Below, in pieces: positions 60,555 to 64,000 of a stretch of DNA of 64,000 bases; the stretch's first letter is position 1; the number at the start of each line of letters is the position of its first letter. This DNA comes from Rhynchospora pubera (lineage: Eukaryota; Streptophyta; Magnoliopsida; Poales; Cyperaceae), in NCBI GenBank assembly GCA_028095005.1, contig CM051460.1, positions 78,137,676 to 78,201,675 on the forward strand. The letters run 5' to 3'. The notes under the pieces were generated by a model. The model ran no database searches. It was given only the letters and a program-made list of their open reading frames with translations, and was not told the origin of the DNA. The translations under genes were made by a program, and so were the position numbers.

Positions 60555-61474
60555 TACTCTCCTTTCCTCTCCCTCTGATTTGAGTTCCTGTCTGCTCCAG
60601 GAACCAATATTTGAGGGAATGAAACGAAAAGTGGAGTAAAGTGTAACTGTTTACTTGCTCCAGCGACAAAAACATGAGGGAATGGAAGGTGACAAAGAGT
60701 GCGTCGGTTCCATCAGATTCTTAATTTTGCTACCCTCCGATTTGGAGGGTACAAAGAGTACAATTGAGTAATTTACATAAATGTCCTTCAAAAAGCAATG
60801 CCTAGTAGGGTTTACCACTAGACCGCCCGGTCTGACCCGACCCGTACCCGAACCGGACTTTTTCCCGATCCGACCCGGACCGTAGAAGAACCGTGATGAA
60901 CCGAGGGGTCGGGTTTATCACGGGTTTGGATCGCCAATTTAGCATAAACCCGACCTAAACCCGTCCCGTCTTAACCCGTGGACCGGCCTGGACTGGACCA
61001 TAAACCCGTGTAAATCCGTGCAAACTCGTGTGAACCGTGGCATTTTAAAAAAAAAACCCAAACCGTCAAGACCTGATTTCCCTCCCATTTCTCTCTCCCC
61101 ATCCCGCGACCAATAGCAACTTGACACGCGTCCAAGCCAGACACGCGCCAGCACACGTGTCAAGGCCAGATTTGCCGCTGCTTCTTTTTTTTTCGCGTCC
61201 AATCACACGGTGACACGTTGCAGAGACAGAGAGACGCATTTGGCGTGAGGGCCGAGAGGGAAGAAAGTAAGTGCGTACAGCTTTTTTTTTCCCATGTCAG
61301 TCCACCAATCCGGTGGTGACACGTGTCCAAAATGCAAGCCAAACGGCTCTTTTAGCCGTTGTATTAAAAGCAGGCAGCAGAGTCCCAGACACTAACGGTT
61401 CTTTTAGCCGTTATAAATCCCAATGACTATATCAAAAAATAATTTTAAAAATAATATTACAATATTTTAAACTC

Positions 61475-61482
61475 TATAAATA
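61475..61482 (+). promoter_or_regulatory. TATA box of hAT transposase gene
   Basis: TATAAATA, about 220 bases before the ATG, is followed by a CT-rich leader (CACTCTCTCACTCTCTCTCT), the usual plant core-promoter arrangement. Confidence 0.6.
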
Positions 61483-61700
61483 GTCCTGCATACTACCCTA
61501 TTTCCACACCAACACAACAGTCATTTCTCACTCTCTCACTCTCTCTCTCATATTTCCACTCCACAGCCAACTTTCTATCAATCCTATTTCCATAATTCCA
61601 TAATCCTATTTATATTTATATCCATAGCAGTTTTCCAATATTATTTTTGTAATTTCGTATTTATTTTTATTCCAATCTTATTATCCATAATTCCAAAAAA

Positions 61701-64000
61701 ATGGCATCTCCTAATCCTAATCCTAATGATCAATTTGCCCAACGATTAAGTGAAGATATATTTGGTCCACCTTTTACTTATCCACAAAATCCTAATTATT
61801 CTAGTGGAGCGCATGGTGCAAGTTCGAGTGTTCCTGAAATTATTTCGAGTCCCGAAATTATTCCAACTCCGAATTCTTCCATACCACCGGCATCGGAAGC
61901 GAACACTCAAGCAACGGAGAAGAGAAAAAGGACCGAACCGAATTACACCGCACCTTGGTGGCGATATTACGAAAAAATATTAGACGAGAATGGAGGTTTG
62001 AAGTCCGCAAGGTGTAAGGTAAAAAATTGTAAAGATAACTTTTTATACGTTAAAAAAAATGGTATGAGCTCCTTCCAAAAACATGCCAAAAAACATGAAA
62101 ATGCCCATGAAGATGTTAGAGTTATGTCCTAGAAGTCAATAATTTAATGACTTAATTACTAGTTTATGTTATGGATGATATATTATCATCTGTTCCTAGA
62201 TTTATTATTGACAGATTATTCAGGTTGAGGATCTGAATTGTAGATCTCTGTTGATCATTCTTTAGAATGACAATAATAAATCTAAATGGTCCATAATCTT
62301 GATAATTAACAAGTAACATTAATTATCATATAAGATTAGTATGCAAGTTAAGTGATGACTAAGTTCTACAAATCATAGGTAAAGAGTTACCAATTTAATT
62401 GCATATGTATATGTTATGGAACATAGTACAGGACTTGACCCAATGAAATAAACATATGGATTGTGTTATGTGTCATTGTTTATTTCGTTATGATTTTGGT
62501 TCTAAGTTTGAGATGTTTATCTTTTCCACATGAGGATAGGTTCAATAAATATTGTCTACCGCTGATTCCTGATAAGGGCTGCTATACGGACTTTATTTAT
62601 GTTCTCTTGAATTGTGCGGGGAAAAGCTAATCATCAAGAAAACAGTATGTCCCTCATTAATTCACTTAGTGAGTGACGATATCTGTTTGGGCCCCTTGAT
62701 GGAGTTGGATCGTATGCGCGCAACTAAGCGATCAACTCTAGATCAAGAAACGTATAATCTGCAAGAATGACACATTCCTATCTTGGATTATATGATGATA
62801 TCGTGAGACATAAGAATCAAAATAGAGAAACATTATTATTCTCTTATGCAGGATTGAAATATTGTAGCAGTACACTATTTATGCGAATTGGGAATCATAA
62901 CGTGTTGCTAGATACCGCTTATGATTATTGGAATTAAATAGCGATTTAACTCCATGTCCAACATAGCATAAATCCTCAAAGGGTCACACAAATAGAATTT
63001 TGACCAAGACATTGCTTTATTTATTTATTTATTCGCAACAGTGAAAATTGCGGATAATATGACGAATTGATTAATTAATTATGTACCGTTATGGAACGTA
63101 CTAATTAATTAAGTCAAATGGGTCATATAGAAATAAATAAATGCATAGACTAATCCTAGGATAATTATTAAATAGTTAATAATTATTTTGGTTCAACTTA
63201 ATTTAATATAAATTGTTATATTGAATTATTGGGCTAATTTGTATATAGCAAATTTATAGTCCAAACAAAGAGCAATTGGAAATGGATTTAATTATAAGAA
63301 TTAGAGTCCATTTAAGAAGGAGCAAAAGGCCCATAAAGCCCAATAATGGGGCCGGCCATAGAGTGGTAGGTGGGATGGCAAAATGTGTAATTTCTAGCAA
63401 GTTGCACCTAGGGTTGGTTGGCTATAAAAGGACCCCTAGGGATCCTTTTTCTCTCTCCTCTCTCCCTAGCCGCCACAACCCCCCTCCTCTGCCCTCTTGG
63501 CCGTGCGCCACCTCCCTCCTCCTCCTCTCTTGCTCATGTGTTGAGCCATACACCTTCATTAAAGTTCTATTTGGTGAATTAGAAGAGGGTGTCATCTTAG
63601 GATTAGCTTGGTTCTCATTGATTTGCTAGCACAAATCAATTGGAGAGCTTGGTTAATCTCTAGGTGGACTCGAGGCGATTTGGAGACGAAGGAGAAGCAC
63701 GCCATCGATTCCCATGCCGTAGGATCGAGCCCCGCGAATACGATTTCGCGGGAGGTAAAATAATCCACCCCTTTCTCTTGTGTCGAATTGAGTTTTTGTA
63801 CTAGATCTTCTCTTGCTCTTTGTTTAATTGGATTAATTAAAGGTAATTAGTCACAAAATTAAAATTGAGCGGTTTCCTAACAGAAGAACCGCAAAATGAA
63901 CCAGACACTCGGTTGTTCCAAACAACTTTGAACTCGGACGGTACTAGAACTCATCGAAAGTATGACCCGAAAAAAATGCTTAGCGAATTTACTCATTACA
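61701..64000 (+). pseudogene. hAT transposase (BED zinc finger), split by a solo LTR, C-terminus off-window
   Basis: Starts at 61701 in good context (AAAAAATGGC). Residues 1-75 are Pro/Ser/Asn-rich. From about 76 there is a basic stretch (KRKRTEP) and a BED-type zinc finger (WWRYYEK, CKVKNC, FQKHAKKH) that would bind the transposon ends. The frame is interrupted after codons for HENAHE at 62113 and resumes at 63883-63888 as EPQNEPDTRLFQTTL, TRTHRKYDPKKMLSEF, a hAT region leading toward the catalytic domain. Removing the LTR and one GAAGA copy restores an open frame, so the gene was intact up to the window edge when the LTR landed. The catalytic core and dimerisation domain are not in the window. 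Confidence 0.85.
62114..63882 (+). mobile_element. Solo LTR of the Copia family in the hAT transposase gene
   Basis: TGTTAGAGTTATGTCC...GGTTTCCTAACA, 1769 bases, duplication GAAGA (62109-62113, 63883-63887). Same family as the LTRs at 40875, 48758, 53932 and 55192. Confidence 0.92.

Larger units (their letters stand above)
60810..64000 (+). mobile_element. hAT-type transposon, left part (runs off the window)
   Basis: Begins near TAGGGTTTACCACTAGACC (about 60807) with a long tract rich in CCCGACCCG, GGACCGG and AACCCGT (60830-61035), typical of subterminal regions of plant hAT elements. GGCTCTTTTAGCCGTT and GGTTCTTTTAGCCGTT follow at about 61344 and 61397. Then come a promoter and a BED-finger transposase gene. 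The right end is outside the window. Confidence 0.65.

Overview
The window is AT-rich plant nuclear DNA from a flowering plant whose lineage I cannot fix. The evidence is wall-associated-kinase (WAK) genes, a plant-type SR splicing-factor gene with GT-AG introns, and dense plant transposons (CACTA, hAT, Mutator-like, Copia, RTE LINE). I saw no rRNA, tRNA gene or CRISPR array. Coordinates and differences were read by eye.

Layout. (1) 1-19986: kinase exon of a WAK-like gene (copy 1), cut into three by two CACTA transposons, 588-13842 and 14180-19537. Each has CACTA ends and a 3-bp target duplication (CTG; CTT). Removing both restores an exon one base shorter than the intact paralogue, and that base is a frameshift just after the VAIK lysine. 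The first CACTA holds a two-exon fragment of a DEAD-box helicase gene, a foldback Mutator-like MITE and a seemingly intact RTE-type LINE with a 13-bp target duplication. The second holds a Tourist-like MITE. (2) 19987-28860: shared 3' flank, intergenic AT-rich DNA, an L1 remnant, and the intact paralogue WAK copy 2 (24003-26854, three exons, 733 aa). (3) 29500-31231, minus strand: a six-exon SR/SC35-like gene with an apparent frameshift in exon 1. (4) 32431-52145: a large CACTA-type assembly. A plus-strand Transposase_24/Ulp1-protease gene (decayed) faces a minus-strand TNP2 transposase gene (decayed). The two ends carry unrelated palindromic subterminal arrays, and a second copy of the right-hand array lies in the middle. 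A full-length Copia element (40875-50519, TSD ATTAC) sits in TNP2. Its LTRs differ at only about seven sites, yet its coding region is decayed. (5) 52957-57602: a long-inverted-repeat Mutator-like element with a solo LTR of the same Copia family in one arm, and a second, inverted solo LTR nested in that. (6) 58381-60554: a miniature retrotransposon (TRIM-like) with about 1-kb LTRs and a 150-bp interior. (7) About 60810 to the window end: a hAT element whose BED-finger transposase gene is interrupted by a third solo LTR (62114-63882, TSD GAAGA).

Host genes supported here are the two WAK paralogues and the SR gene. Almost everything else is mobile DNA, nested up to three levels with readable target duplications, so the relative order of many insertions can be reconstructed.
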